Shown: positions 50,826 through 59,562, counted from the stretch's first letter. The stretch is DNA of 64,000 bases from Trebonia sp035294225 (GCA_035294225.1 DATGLH010000165.1:1-64000); one strand, 5' to 3'. Numbers and translations are program-made. The notes: generated by a model from the letters alone, not told the origin.

Positions 50826-52162
50826 CCGGACAGTGCCCGCAGCTGCGCCGCGCTCAGGTTCCCGACCACGTTCACCTGGCCGTTGGGGCTGTAGGTGTCA
50901 ACCTGGAAGATACCGGTCGAGTCGTGGAAGCTGTCGAAGTCCGTCGGGCCGCCGGGCCCCTCGTACCTGATCGCGTGGCCCGCCTTGAGGATGGCGTCGC
51001 AGGCGGCGAAGGAGTAGCACACCGTCGCGCCGGGGACGCCGTTCCCGATCTTGATGATGTCCGGCCCGTACACGCTCGGGTCGGTGCTGTGGGACATGAT
51101 CATCGCGAGGGCGGCCAGGTTGATCCCGTCGTAGAGGTGCACGCCGCCCGGCGCGCTGAGATAGGTGGTGAAGTTGCCGGTGACCCCGGGGACCTTGCCC
51201 TGCTCGGCGAGCAGCGCCTTGGCGAACGCCTGGTAGGCGGGGCCGCTGGACTCGACGACCAGGTTGTCCGCGTGGAAGTTGGCCGCGAACGTGGACGCGC
51301 CCACCGCCGCGGCCGCCGACTTGAAGAACGAGGGCGAGATGGCGGCGGACGTGCCGATGACCGGGATCATCTTGCCGCCGTTGAGCTGCATGATCTCCTG
51401 GAACAAGGTCGGGTCGGCGGCCCCGAGCGCCTCGGTCATGATCGCGTCCGGGTGGGACTGGATGATGGCCTCGGCCTCGGTGCGGAACGTCGTCGCCTTG
51501 AGGTCCAGCGTCTGGTTGGTGGTGAGGACCATGCCGGCCTTCTTCAGCGCCGCGATGGCGGGCTGGATGAAGGTCTGCGAGCCGATGTCGTTGCCGAACG
51601 CCAGCGCGATCCGCTTGTAGTGCAGTTCCTGCGCGATCGCGACCATCGCGTAGGACTCCTCCAGGTCCGGCGGGACCAGGCGGTAGAAGTAGGGGTAGTG
51701 GACGCTGTCGAACTCGGACTGGCCGGTCATGCAGAACATGGCCATCTTGCGCGCGTTGATGATCGGCACCACCGAGGCCGCCTCGTCGGAGGTGCAGCCG
51801 ATGACCAGCACCAGGTTAGGGGTCGAGGCGAACATCTGGTTGACCGCCGGCACGGCGTCGGCGGGGTCGCCTCTGGTGTCGACGCTCTTGCAGGTGAGCT
51901 GGTGCCCGAGCACGCCGCCCGCGCTGTTGATGGCCGCGGTCGCGCCGTAGCAGGAGGCCAGGTAGGTCGGGCCGAGCGCGGCGTCGGGACCGCTGAACGG
52001 CGCCACGTCGGCGATGGCGAGCGCCGGTCCCGAGGCCGCGCTGCCCGTGCCGGAGCTCGTGCCGGGCGTGCCGCTGCTCGTGCTGCTGCTCGTGCTGCTG
52101 CATCCGACCAGTGCGGCCGCGACGAGGAGGACGAGCCCGGTTACTGGGGTCGTGAACTTCAT
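50822..52162 (-). CDS. ABC transporter substrate-binding lipoprotein (Peripla_BP_6, LivK-like)
   Basis: A protein of 446 residues. The lipobox 'AALVGCSS' is followed by a Ser/Thr-rich spacer, then a type I binding fold ('IADVAPFSGPDAALGPTYLA', 'VIGCTSDEAASVVPII'). It captures the substrate for the LivHMGF system. Family ligands include amino acids, urea, amides and aromatic acids. The gene follows an FAH-family gene by 51 bases. Confidence 0.85.
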   Translation of the reverse strand: MKFTTPVTGLVLLVAAALVGCSSTSSSTSSGTPGTSSGTGSAASGPALAIADVAPFSGPDAALGPTYLASCYGATAAINSAGGVLGHQLTCKSVDTRGDPADAVPAVNQMFASTPNLVLVIGCTSDEAASVVPIINARKMAMFCMTGQSEFDSVHYPYFYRLVPPDLEESYAMVAIAQELHYKRIALAFGNDIGSQTFIQPAIAALKKAGMVLTTNQTLDLKATTFRTEAEAIIQSHPDAIMTEALGAADPTLFQEIMQLNGGKMIPVIGTSAAISPSFFKSAAAAVGASTFAANFHADNLVVESSGPAYQAFAKALLAEQGKVPGVTGNFTTYLSAPGGVHLYDGINLAALAMIMSHSTDPSVYGPDIIKIGNGVPGATVCYSFAACDAILKAGHAIRYEGPGGPTDFDSFHDSTGIFQVDTYSPNGQVNVVGNLSAAQLRALSG

Positions 52163-52213
52163 TGTCCCTCCGCGGTGCGTTATGGGAGTTGGCTGCGGAA
52201 GCAGGGCCGCGGG

Positions 52214-53119
52214 TTACAGGCCGCTCTTCGGCGTGCCGGCCGGACGCCACCTCCAGCCGGCGTGGTCGCCGTCCTCGGCGACCACGCGGTTGCGGATCGT
52301 GCCGACGCTCTCGATGGTGACCTCGATGACGTCGCCTGGCTGCAGCCATACCGGGGGCTGCCGGGCGAAGCCCACGCCGCCCGGCGTGCCGGTGGCTATC
52401 ACGTCTCCGGGGGCCAGGCGGGTGAAGGAGGAGAAGAACTCGACCGCGCTGGGCACGTCCACGATCATCTGCGAGGTCCGGGCGGACTGCATGACCTGGC
52501 CGTTGAGCACGGTGGTCAGCGCCACGTCGGCCACGTCGGCCTCGTCGGGGGTGACGACCTCCGGGCCGATCGGCATGCTGCCCTCGAAGTTCTTGCCCGC
52601 GGTCCACTGCGATCCCGCGCGCTGCCAGTCCCGCGCTGAGGCATCGTTCAGCACCACGAACCCCGCGATGGCGTCAAGGGCCTTGCCTGCCGGTATGTAC
52701 CGGCCGCCCGTTCCGATGACGATCCCGAGCTCGCCCTCGTAGTCGAACCGGCCGGTGAGCGCGGGCTTGACGAGGTCCGCGTACGGGGCCAGCACGCTGT
52801 CGCGGCCGCGGACGAAGGCGTCGGGCCAGGCCGGCACCTCCCGTCCGCCTTCGAGCGCGTGCTCGCGGTAGTTCAGGCCGAGGCAGAGAATCCGCTCCGG
52901 AGCGGGGACGGCGGGGCCCAGGTCCGCCGGGCCGTACTCCCGGCCGTCGCGGTCCGCGAGGGACCGGACCGCGTCCATGGCCGCCGGTCCGGCCCTCAGC
53001 AGCGCCGCGAGCGAGGCGAGGCCGGGATCGCCCGTCTCCTCGCCGACATCCACGTACCCGGAGCGTCCCCGCACGTGCAGCCGCAGCCCGGCCGGGGTGG
53101 CTATGGTGGCGAGCCTCAC
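52214..53119 (-). CDS. Fumarylacetoacetate hydrolase family protein
   Basis: A protein of 301 residues. 'ILCLGLNYREHALEGG', 'FDYEGELGIVIGTGGRYIP' (Glu and Asp metal ligands), 'NDASARDWQRAGSQWTAGKN' and 'GDVIATGTPGGVGFARQPP' define the FAH C-terminal fold. Members cleave C-C bonds or decarboxylate acylpyruvates and 2-oxo acids in aromatic or sugar-acid breakdown. The GTG start at 53119 has AGGAGG about 8 bases upstream. It heads an operon with the ABC transporter, divergent from the FadR-type regulator. Confidence 0.9.
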   Translation of the reverse strand: MRLATIATPAGLRLHVRGRSGYVDVGEETGDPGLASLAALLRAGPAAMDAVRSLADRDGREYGPADLGPAVPAPERILCLGLNYREHALEGGREVPAWPDAFVRGRDSVLAPYADLVKPALTGRFDYEGELGIVIGTGGRYIPAGKALDAIAGFVVLNDASARDWQRAGSQWTAGKNFEGSMPIGPEVVTPDEADVADVALTTVLNGQVMQSARTSQMIVDVPSAVEFFSSFTRLAPGDVIATGTPGGVGFARQPPVWLQPGDVIEVTIESVGTIRNRVVAEDGDHAGWRWRPAGTPKSGL

Positions 53120-53139
53120 CTGGCGGCCTCCTAAGTCCG

Positions 53140-53278
53140 TTAGCCTCAGTCCCTCGATTGGTTGCATCTGGTAGATTGGTTGAGCGTAGGTCGGCGTTGC
53201 AGCAAGGTCAATACGCTGAATGGTTAGGATCTGCATCATCATGGTCACAAGTTAACAGCGATTGGTAGAATTGGTTAC
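53140..53278. promoter_or_regulatory. Divergent operator region with repeated ATTGGT motifs
   Basis: ATTGGTTGCATCTGGTAGAT followed by TGGTTG (about 53157-53182) and GATTGGTAGAATTGGTTACA (about 53259-53278) share the unit GGTAGA(A)TTGGTT. They flank the start sites of both divergent genes. The second lies immediately before the regulator's ATG, whose -10 may be TAGAAT (about 53266-53271), leaving almost no leader. Likely binding sites for the GntR regulator. Confidence 0.5.
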
Positions 53279-54061
53279 ATGGACGGGACCGCGCGGGCCG
53301 CGCCTGCCGCACGGGGGCGGCGGCTCGCGGAGCTGATCGTGGCCGAGTCGCAGCGGGCCGGCCTTGGCCCGGGCTCGCGGCTGCCCACCGAGCGGCAGCT
53401 CGCGGCCGACCTCGGCGTCACGCGCAGCGGCGTCCGGCAGGCGCTCGCCGCGCTGGAGGCCGATGGGCTGATCTCCCGGGAGGTCGGCCGCGGCACGTTC
53501 TTCAGCGAGGCCTCGGCCCCGCTGTTCGGCGGGGACATCGCCGGCGACACGGCGGCCGCGGCGCTGCGCCAGCGGGGCGACGACGGCCCCGCCGCCCCGG
53601 CCTGGCGGGGCCGCCCGCCGGCAGCGTCGACGGACTTCGCCCCGGCCGACGTGATGACGGTCCGCCGCCTGATCGAGCCGCAGGCCATGCCCCTCGTGGT
53701 GGTGTGGGCGACGGCGCGCGACTTCGAGGAGATGGAGCGCTGCGTCGCCGGCGGCGACCGCGCGGCCAGCTACGAGGAGTTCGAGACCTGGGACCTCGCC
53801 CTGCACCGGTGCATCATGGCCGCGGCCCATAGCCCGCTGCTCGCCGCGCTGTACAGCGTCGTCGAGTCGGCGCGGCACGGCCAGGTCTGGGGCGACCTGA
53901 AGCGCCGCAGCACCTCCCGCCAGCGGCGGGAGGCCTACCAGAAGGATCACCGGGCCATCGTCGCCGCGCTCCGGGCGCGGGACGCCGCCGCCGCGGTCGA
54001 GGCGATGCGCCTCCACCTGACGCGCGTAGCCGAGCACCTCCTCGGCGAACCAGCCGTCTAG
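53279..54061 (+). CDS. FadR-subfamily GntR transcriptional regulator
   Basis: A protein of 260 residues: winged HTH 'LPTERQLAADLGVTRSGVRQ' and 'LEADGLISREVGRGTFF', then an FCD ligand domain with metal ligands in 'FETWDLALHRCIMAAAHSP', 'HGQVWGDL' and 'KDHRAIVAALRARD' (Asp, His). Such regulators respond to carboxylates. It should control the divergent FAH-transporter operon and possibly itself. The start codon sits at or very near the predicted transcription start. Confidence 0.9.
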   Translation: MDGTARAAPAARGRRLAELIVAESQRAGLGPGSRLPTERQLAADLGVTRSGVRQALAALEADGLISREVGRGTFFSEASAPLFGGDIAGDTAAAALRQRGDDGPAAPAWRGRPPAASTDFAPADVMTVRRLIEPQAMPLVVVWATARDFEEMERCVAGGDRAASYEEFETWDLALHRCIMAAAHSPLLAALYSVVESARHGQVWGDLKRRSTSRQRREAYQKDHRAIVAALRARDAAAAVEAMRLHLTRVAEHLLGEPAV

Positions 54062-54121
54062 TGCAAGACTGGACCCGGGAGGCCGGCCAGGCCGGCCCGA
54101 GTCCACATGCGGAGGCGGTGA

Positions 54122-55189
54122 ATGGCGCGGCGAGTGAACAGCGAGCTGCTGCTTGTCGGGAGCCTGCCGGCGAGCTCGACCGACGCGGCGCTGCGGTCGG
54201 CGGCCGAGCTCTTCGGTGACCTGGTGTTCGCCCTGCCCGACGGGGAGACCGGGCCGCGGGCGGGCTGGGTCAGCTACGAGCGGGAACGGCTGGTCCGGCC
54301 GAACGACGGCGTGCTGACCGTCGCCGAGACCGAATCTCCCACCGGGCTTCCCCGGCACGCGTACGAGACCCCGGTGTTCGCCGTCAGGCCCGGGGTCACC
54401 GAGCTGCACTGGGAGTCCTGGCCGCGGATCGACGACGCGATCGGGTCCTACGCCGTCTTCCGCAAGCTCCGGGAGGACGGGGTGATCCCGGCCGGGCTGC
54501 GGTTCCAGGTGGGGCTGCCGTTCCCGTCCAGCGCGATGAACGCCTTCAAGGCCGACTTCGCCGCCGACTACCCGGTCGCCGAGCGGGCGTTCGAAGACCT
54601 CGTGGCGCGCGAGATCCGGCGGCTGACCGCGGCGATCCCGCCGTCCGACCTGGCCATCCAGTGGGACATGGCGTACGAGGTGCAAGACCTCGAGGGCGTG
54701 CTCGCGTGGACCTGCGAGGGCGCGTGGGAACGGTTCGCCGGGCCGGTGACCCGGCTGACGCCGCTCGTCCCGCCGGAGGTCCTCGTCGGCTATCACCTGT
54801 GCTACGGGACGTTCCCCGAGTGGCCGATGTACGAGGCCCGCGACATGGGGCTGCTGGTCCGCATGGCCAACTTCGCGGTGGCGAACTCCGGGCGCCCCGT
54901 GGACTGGCTGCACCTGGCCGGCCCGCGGTACCTGCGCAGCGAGGACCGCAGCTTCTTCCGGCCGCTGGTCGACCTCGAGCCCGGCGACGCGCGGGTGTTC
55001 CTCGGCATCGTGCTGCCGGTCGACGGGGCCGCGGGGCTGCGCCGCCGGGTGACGACCGCCTCGCGGTACATCTCCGACTTCGGCGTGGCCATGTACTGCG
55101 GGTTCGGGCGCCAGCCCGGCCAGGACGGCGCCGAGACCATGCGCGAGCACGCCCGCGTCGTCCGCGAGGTCCGGCGGCCCGGCGGGTGA
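54122..55189 (+). CDS. UROD/MetE-like TIM-barrel protein
   Basis: A protein of 355 residues with 'LLLVGSLPASSTDAAL', 'FALPDGETGPRAGWVSYE', 'RFQVGLPFPSSAMNAF' and 'LAIQWDMAYEVQDLEGVLAW'. The pattern of strand ends and the opening resemble the methionine-synthase/uroporphyrinogen-decarboxylase superfamily, without the zinc ligands of MetE. That link is from pattern memory and is not certain. GGAGG lies 6 bases before the ATG. It follows the regulator by 60 bases and may share its operon, so a role in breakdown of the imported substrate is possible. Confidence 0.5.
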   Translation: MARRVNSELLLVGSLPASSTDAALRSAAELFGDLVFALPDGETGPRAGWVSYERERLVRPNDGVLTVAETESPTGLPRHAYETPVFAVRPGVTELHWESWPRIDDAIGSYAVFRKLREDGVIPAGLRFQVGLPFPSSAMNAFKADFAADYPVAERAFEDLVAREIRRLTAAIPPSDLAIQWDMAYEVQDLEGVLAWTCEGAWERFAGPVTRLTPLVPPEVLVGYHLCYGTFPEWPMYEARDMGLLVRMANFAVANSGRPVDWLHLAGPRYLRSEDRSFFRPLVDLEPGDARVFLGIVLPVDGAAGLRRRVTTASRYISDFGVAMYCGFGRQPGQDGAETMREHARVVREVRRPGG

Positions 55190-55422
55190 GACACCCCGCC
55201 CGCGGGCCAGATGACCCGCCCGGGCCGGGGCGGCCGCGCCAGAGACGCCGCGGTCACGTTCGGGATAATGGGGGGCGGACGGAAAGCCGTTGTGGGCAGC
55301 GAGCCGCGCGGGCACAATGGACCCGCTTTATCCCGGCGGACGCAGAGTGGCTTGAGGCTCTGCGGCCAGCCCCGGCGCCGCGCCTGTCCCGGCGCGTGCC
55401 CGCGGCCTCCCGGAGCTGCCAC

Positions 55423-55737
55423 GTGTCTGTCGTACTGAGCGACCCGTCTTTCACCTTCCCGAACGGACGCCCCGTCCTCTCCAAGCTCAGCGCTGCCTTC
55501 GGTCCCGGGCGCACCGGCCTGACCGGGGTGAACGGCTCGGGGAAGTCAACCCTGCTCCGGCTGATCGCCGGCGACCAGCGCCTGGCCGCCTGGTCCGCGG
55601 CCGCGGGCGGGCACGGACCAGGCGCCGCTCGCGGCCGCGCGGCGCCGGATCGGCATCCTCGGCCCCGGCCGGGACGGCTACCACGGCACCCACGCCCCGT
55701 CGGCCCCGGTAACGCCGGAACCGCAGGGCACCTGACA
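55423..55737 (+). pseudogene. Fragment of an ABC-F type ATPase
   Basis: About 55 codons match the N-terminus of duplicated ABC-F proteins: 'LSDPSFTFPNGRPVLSKLSA' and 'GLTGVNGSGKSTLLRLIAGD' (Walker A). After about 55590 the reading frame becomes Arg/Pro/Gly-rich and homology stops; the rest of both ATPase domains is gone. In a second frame nearby 'RRIGILGPGRDGYHGT' is seen but its origin is unknown. A decayed gene or translocated start. Confidence 0.6.
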
Positions 55738-55768
55738 CAGCCCCCTGTAACCGGCTGAATGCCACACT

Positions 55769-55836
55769 CATCCGCCTGAGCCGTCCATCCGCCTGAGCCG
55801 TCCATCCGCCTGAGCCCTTCATCCGCCTGAGCCCTG
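55769..55836 (+). repeat. Four 17-bp tandem repeats
   Basis: CATCCGCCTGAGCCGTC and close variants at 55769-55785, 55786-55802, 55803-55819 and 55820-55836, about 50 bases upstream of the methyltransferase start. No spacers and no cas genes, so not CRISPR. Confidence 0.9.
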
Positions 55837-55882
55837 AGGTCTTCAGCCCTGCCGTGCCTAAAGTCATCTATCATGCTCGCAT

Positions 55883-56689
55883 ATGGTCGACTACATCCGA
55901 TATCATTCAGCTATGGCCGATTCGATGCGACACCCGAACGTGGCGCGTATCTATGACTACTTGCTGGGCGGCAAGGACAACTTCCAGGTCGACCGGGAGG
56001 CGGCGGCCCGGCTTCAGGAAGTGCTTCCGGACAGCGTCAGGGCCGCCCGGGAGAACCGGCGCTTCCTTGAGCGGGTGGTCCGCTACCTGGTGTGGCAGGC
56101 GGGCATCCGGCAGATCATCGATATCGGCACCGGCTTGCCGACACGCGGCAACGTCCATGAGGTGGCGCAGCGGATAGCCCCCGAAACGCGGGTGGTGTAC
56201 GTCGACAACGACCCCGTGGTCGTCCGCCACGGCATGGCGCTGCTGGTCACCGGCGAGGACACCGCCATGGTGGAGGCCGACCTGCGCGCGCCGCGGGCGA
56301 TCATGACCCACCCGGACACGCGGCGGCTGATCGACTTCGGCGCCCCGGTCGCGGTGCTGATGCTGGCCAGCCTGCATTTCGTGACCGACGCCGACGACCC
56401 GCGGGCGATCGTGCGGCTGTGGCGCGAGACGATGGCGCCGGGCAGCTACCTGGCCATCAGCCACATCACGGCCGATGAGGTCGACCCGGCCAGCGCCAAG
56501 GCGGCGCAGGAGGTGTACGCCGACGCGTCGGCCCCCGCCGTGCCGCGCACGCTGGCCGAGGTGGAGGCGTTCTTCGACGGCTTCGACCTGGTGCCGCCCG
56601 GCGTGGTGAACATCAGCTCCTGGCCCGCCCCGGTACCGGGGCGGCCCAGGCACCGCGCGCTGCTGTACGGAGGGGTCGGGCGGCGATGA
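55883..56689 (+). CDS. DUF574-type SAM-dependent methyltransferase
   Basis: A protein of 268 residues of a family common in actinobacteria: 'NVARIYDYLLGGKDNFQVDR' near the N-terminus, 'QIIDIGTGLPTRGNVHEVA' (SAM loop), 'VVYVDNDPVVVRHGMALL', 'VAVLMLASLHFVTDADDP' and 'GSYLAISHITADEV'. Substrates are unknown for the family. ATG 55883 or ATG 55913 may be the start. A 32-codon ORF overlaps its stop. Confidence 0.9.
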   Translation: MVDYIRYHSAMADSMRHPNVARIYDYLLGGKDNFQVDREAAARLQEVLPDSVRAARENRRFLERVVRYLVWQAGIRQIIDIGTGLPTRGNVHEVAQRIAPETRVVYVDNDPVVVRHGMALLVTGEDTAMVEADLRAPRAIMTHPDTRRLIDFGAPVAVLMLASLHFVTDADDPRAIVRLWRETMAPGSYLAISHITADEVDPASAKAAQEVYADASAPAVPRTLAEVEAFFDGFDLVPPGVVNISSWPAPVPGRPRHRALLYGGVGRR

Positions 56690-56784
56690 CGAGGCCGCGT
56701 GTCCGGTACGCGCTTCGCCGGTGGCGCGTGCGCCTGTGCCTGTACCGCCGGCTGTACGACCGCATGCCGTACCCGCGGCCGTGA
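56686..56784 (+). CDS. Candidate 32-residue basic small protein
   Basis: ATG at 56686 overlaps the methyltransferase stop by 4 bases (ATGA), the same coupling used throughout this window. The product is Arg/Tyr-rich ('YALRRWRVRLCLYRRLYDRM'). No homologue is recognised. It ends 11 bases before a strong hairpin. Could be a real coupled gene or chance. Confidence 0.35.
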   Translation: MTRPRVRYALRRWRVRLCLYRRLYDRMPYPRP

Positions 56785-56795
56785 GGCACCCGACT

Positions 56796-56853
56796 CCCGC
56801 GTGGCCGGTTCCCGCGTTCCTGCCACCCGCGCGCAGCGAACCGGCCACGCGGG
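56796..56853. terminator. Bidirectional terminator hairpin between methyltransferase and MFS gene
   Basis: A perfect 16-bp inverted repeat (CCCGCGTGGCCGGTTC at 56796-56811, complement at 56838-56853) with a 26-base loop, located between convergent genes. Confidence 0.7.
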
Positions 56854-57006
56854 GCCTTGATCCGCTCGACGCCCGCCATGGGCGTTAAGAGTTCTCATGC
56901 CGACGGGCTCGATGTCCGGCTTCCGGCGGGCGCCATCTGGCGCACCGCGCCCCGCCGCGGCGGGGCCGTAGGGCACGGATGGCGGCCGGGCCCCGGTCCC
57001 GGCTTC

Positions 57007-58488
57007 CTAGAGGTTTTCTTCCGAACGTACGCGTGGTTCCAGCCCGGCAGCCACGGCCGCCGGCGGGGTGATTTCCGTCGCCCCGCGGGGGGCGCGGCGG
57101 CGCCGGGCCAGCGGCAGCGACGCCAGCCCGGCGGCGAACGCGGTGGCCGCGGTCACCAGGGTCGCCCGCTGGAACGCCGTCACCGCCTGCGCGCCGGCCG
57201 GATGGCCGAGCACCGTGACCAGGATCGCGACGCCGAGGACGACGCCGACCTGACGGGCCATCGTGACGATCCCCGACCCGGTCGCGAAACGGTCCGGCGG
57301 GACCGCCGATACCGCCGCGCTCACCAGGGTAGGCAGCGTAAGCCCGACGCCCGTCCCTGTCATCAGCATGCCGGGCAGCATGTGGGCGGCGTAATCGGGG
57401 CGCGGCGACAGTTCCTGGTGCCAGAACACGCATCCGGCGGCGTAGACCGCGCACCCGGCGGCGGCCACCGGCCCAGCGCCGACGCGGCGGGCGAGCGGCC
57501 CCGCGCCGACCGCGAGGAATGGCACGAGCAGCGGCCCCGGGGCGACGGCGAGACCGGTGCGCAGCGCCGACCAGCCCCACACATCCTGGCACCACAGCGT
57601 CACCAGCAGCAGCATCGCGCCGAACGCCGTGCCGAACACCACGTTCGCCCCGGTCGCGGTGCTGAACGCCGGGAGCCGGAGGAGGCGCGGCTCGATGACC
57701 GGCGCGGGGTGGCGGGCGGAACGGCGGGCGAACAGGCCCAGCAGGAGCGCGGCCGCGGCGATGGAGCCGAGGACCCGCGGCGAGGCCCAGCCCCAGTCGT
57801 CTGCCTTGACCAGCGCGAGGGCCACCGCGCCGACCGCGACGGTGAAGATCACGGCGCCCGCGGTGTCCGGCCGGCCGGCATCCGCGCGCGCACGCCTCTT
57901 GCTGTTATCGTCCTGGGGGGCGGGCCGCAGCACCCGGAGGCTCGCGGCCAGGGCGGCGGCGGCGACCGGGACGTTGACCAGGAAGACCCAGCGCCAGTTC
58001 GCGGCGGCCAGCGCGCCGCCCAGCACCGGGCCGAGCGCCGCCGCCGCTCCCCCGACCGAGGTCCAGGCGCGGATCGCGCCGGTGCGCCTGCCCGGCGGTG
58101 CCGCCGCGAGCAGCAGGCCGAGCGAGGCCGGCATGAGCAGCGCCCCGCCGATCGCCTGCACGATCCGCGCCGCGACGAGCACCCACACGCCCGTCGCGGC
58201 GGCGCAGGCCGCCGAGGCGAGCGCGAACAGCGCGACGCCGGACAAGAACGCGGCGCGGCGCCCGATCCGGTCGGCGGCCCGGCCCGCCGGGACGAGCATC
58301 GCCGCGAACACGATCGCGTAGGCGTTCAGCACCCAGGACAGCGAGGCCAGGTCCGCGCCGCCGAACGCCCGCCCGATCGACGGCAGCGCCACGTTCACGA
58401 TGAACAGGTCGAGGTTCACCATCGCGATGCCCGCGGTGACGACCGCGAACACCGCCGCAAAGCGTGCCGGCCGGCCGGCCTCAGCCAT
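57007..58488 (-). CDS. MFS drug-efflux transporter, DHA2 (14-helix) family
   Basis: A protein of 493 residues with about 14 membrane helices. Motif A-like 'AGRAADRIGRRAAFLSGVAL' follows helix 2, and 'RIVQAIGGALLMPASLGLLL' is the helix 4 motif B with its Arg. 'WRWVFLVNVPVA' after helix 6 is typical of DHA2. Exports an unknown compound by proton antiport. Divergent from an HxlR regulator that likely controls it. Confidence 0.9.
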   Translation of the reverse strand: MAEAGRPARFAAVFAVVTAGIAMVNLDLFIVNVALPSIGRAFGGADLASLSWVLNAYAIVFAAMLVPAGRAADRIGRRAAFLSGVALFALASAACAAATGVWVLVAARIVQAIGGALLMPASLGLLLAAAPPGRRTGAIRAWTSVGGAAAALGPVLGGALAAANWRWVFLVNVPVAAAALAASLRVLRPAPQDDNSKRRARADAGRPDTAGAVIFTVAVGAVALALVKADDWGWASPRVLGSIAAAALLLGLFARRSARHPAPVIEPRLLRLPAFSTATGANVVFGTAFGAMLLLVTLWCQDVWGWSALRTGLAVAPGPLLVPFLAVGAGPLARRVGAGPVAAAGCAVYAAGCVFWHQELSPRPDYAAHMLPGMLMTGTGVGLTLPTLVSAAVSAVPPDRFATGSGIVTMARQVGVVLGVAILVTVLGHPAGAQAVTAFQRATLVTAATAFAAGLASLPLARRRRAPRGATEITPPAAVAAGLEPRVRSEENL

Positions 58489-58498
58489 GCGCCCTCCT

Positions 58499-58553
58499 CA
58501 GTTTGAAAGTCCAACCAGAGAGTAGTCCTCATCAGTTTGACTTTGCAACCGAG
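58499..58553. promoter_or_regulatory. Two direct repeats between MFS and HxlR genes
   Basis: CAGTTTGAAAGTCCAACCAG (58499-58518) and CAGTTTGACTTTGCAACCGA (58533-58552) share CAGTTTGA and CAACC ends at the same spacing, 34 bases apart. Likely HxlR binding sites covering both promoters. Confidence 0.5.
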
Positions 58554-58565
58554 TAAGCTGGTGGC

Positions 58566-59072
58566 ATGCGCGACGATCTGCCCGGCCGCCCGTGCTCGGT
58601 GGCGGCCGCCCTGAACCTGGTGGGCGAGAAGTGGGCGCTGCTCGCCGTGCGCGAGATCGCCTTCGGCAACAAGCGTTTCGACGCGATCGCGCGGAACACC
58701 GGCGCGCCGCGTGACCGGCTCGCCGCCAGGCTGCGCGCGCTCCAGGCGGCGGGCGTGGTCGCCCGCCGCCAGTACAGCGAGCATCCCCCGCGCTGGGAGT
58801 ACGAGCTCACCGAGGCCGGACGGGACCTGCGCGCGGTCTTGCGGGCGCTGCGCGCCTGGGGCGACAAGTGGGCCGTCGAGACGCCGCCGGCCGCGTTCGT
58901 CCATTCATGCGGGCACAGCGACCTGGATACCGCGCTCGTCTGCCGTCACTGCGGCAGCGAGGTTGACCCCGGCGACCTGCGGCTGCGCGTCCTGGCCCCC
59001 GGCTGGACCCGCGAAGGGCCGGTTAGCGGCTCACGGCAGCCGTCTGACGACACCGGTCACCCTGCCCGCTGA
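58566..59072 (+). CDS. HxlR-family transcriptional regulator
   Basis: A protein of 168 residues: 'CSVAAALNLVGEKWALLAVR' with the conserved Cys at the start, 'FGNKRFDAIARNTGAPRDRL' and 'RRQYSEHPPRWEYELTEAGR' (wing). The C-terminal extension (about 110-168) contains His/Cys residues 'HSCGHSDLDTALVCRHCGSE' that may form a zinc site. Probably represses the divergent MFS gene. Confidence 0.9.
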   Translation: MRDDLPGRPCSVAAALNLVGEKWALLAVREIAFGNKRFDAIARNTGAPRDRLAARLRALQAAGVVARRQYSEHPPRWEYELTEAGRDLRAVLRALRAWGDKWAVETPPAAFVHSCGHSDLDTALVCRHCGSEVDPGDLRLRVLAPGWTREGPVSGSRQPSDDTGHPAR

Positions 59073-59241
59073 CGCCGGCCCGCTCCCCGCTGACGCTCGC
59101 TGCCCGCTGACGCCGGCCCGGCGCTCGCGCACAACACCGTCTGCGCACCGGTGTGGACCGCCGCCATCGGGGTAGGCGTAGCCGGAGCCGCGCGGCCAGG
59201 ACCATCCCCGAGCGGGCCGCGCACATGGAGAGGAGCACGTC

Positions 59242-59409
59242 ATGGGCATCATCTTGCTCGTCCTGCTTTTGGCCCTCATTCTCGGCGGCCTCGGGTTCGC
59301 CGTGCACGTCCTGTGGTGGATAGCACTCGCGGTCCTCATCATCTGGCTGCTCGGCTTCGCGCTGCGGGTCGGCGAGGGCTCGTCCCGGGGCCGCTGGTAC
59401 CGATGGTGA
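59242..59409 (+). CDS. Small hydrophobic membrane protein (DUF5670/Lmo0937-like)
   Basis: A protein of 55 residues with two hydrophobic segments ('IILLVLLLALILGGLGFAVH' and 'WWIALAVLIIWLLGFALR') and a C-terminal 'SSRGRWYRW'. This matches a well-known class of tiny membrane proteins in streptomycetes. AGGAG lies 6-10 bases before the ATG. It is too short for many gene callers. Confidence 0.8.
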   Translation: MGIILLVLLLALILGGLGFAVHVLWWIALAVLIIWLLGFALRVGEGSSRGRWYRW

Positions 59410-59435
59410 CCCTCCCCCGCCCGGCCCGCGGGGCC

Positions 59436-59479
59436 GTGCCGGCCCGGGCGCGCGAGGCCTCGCGCGCCCGGGCCGGCAC
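59436..59479. terminator. Perfect 44-bp palindrome
   Basis: GTGCCGGCCCGGGCGCGCGA at the start and its exact complement at the end, with no loop bases: 22 bp on each side. It lies 26 bases after the small membrane gene stop and is probably its terminator (cruciform-capable). Confidence 0.75.
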
Positions 59480-59562
59480 GTGCGCGGCGTAGGACCCGGA
59501 CGCCCCTTCCGGCCGCCCGCCGCTTACCCGGCGCGCTGTCGTCCCCGGCGTACGATATCGGG

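Noticed and set aside
53252..55315. 687-codon open frame on the minus strand
   Set aside because: Antisense to the GntR regulator and TIM-barrel genes; composition is that of a shadow frame.
55769..55836. CRISPR-like array
   Set aside because: The 17-bp units are contiguous with no unique spacers, and there are no cas genes.
56857..58506. 549-codon open frame on the plus strand
   Set aside because: Antisense to the MFS transporter; reads as Arg/Gly/Asp-rich sequence without motifs.
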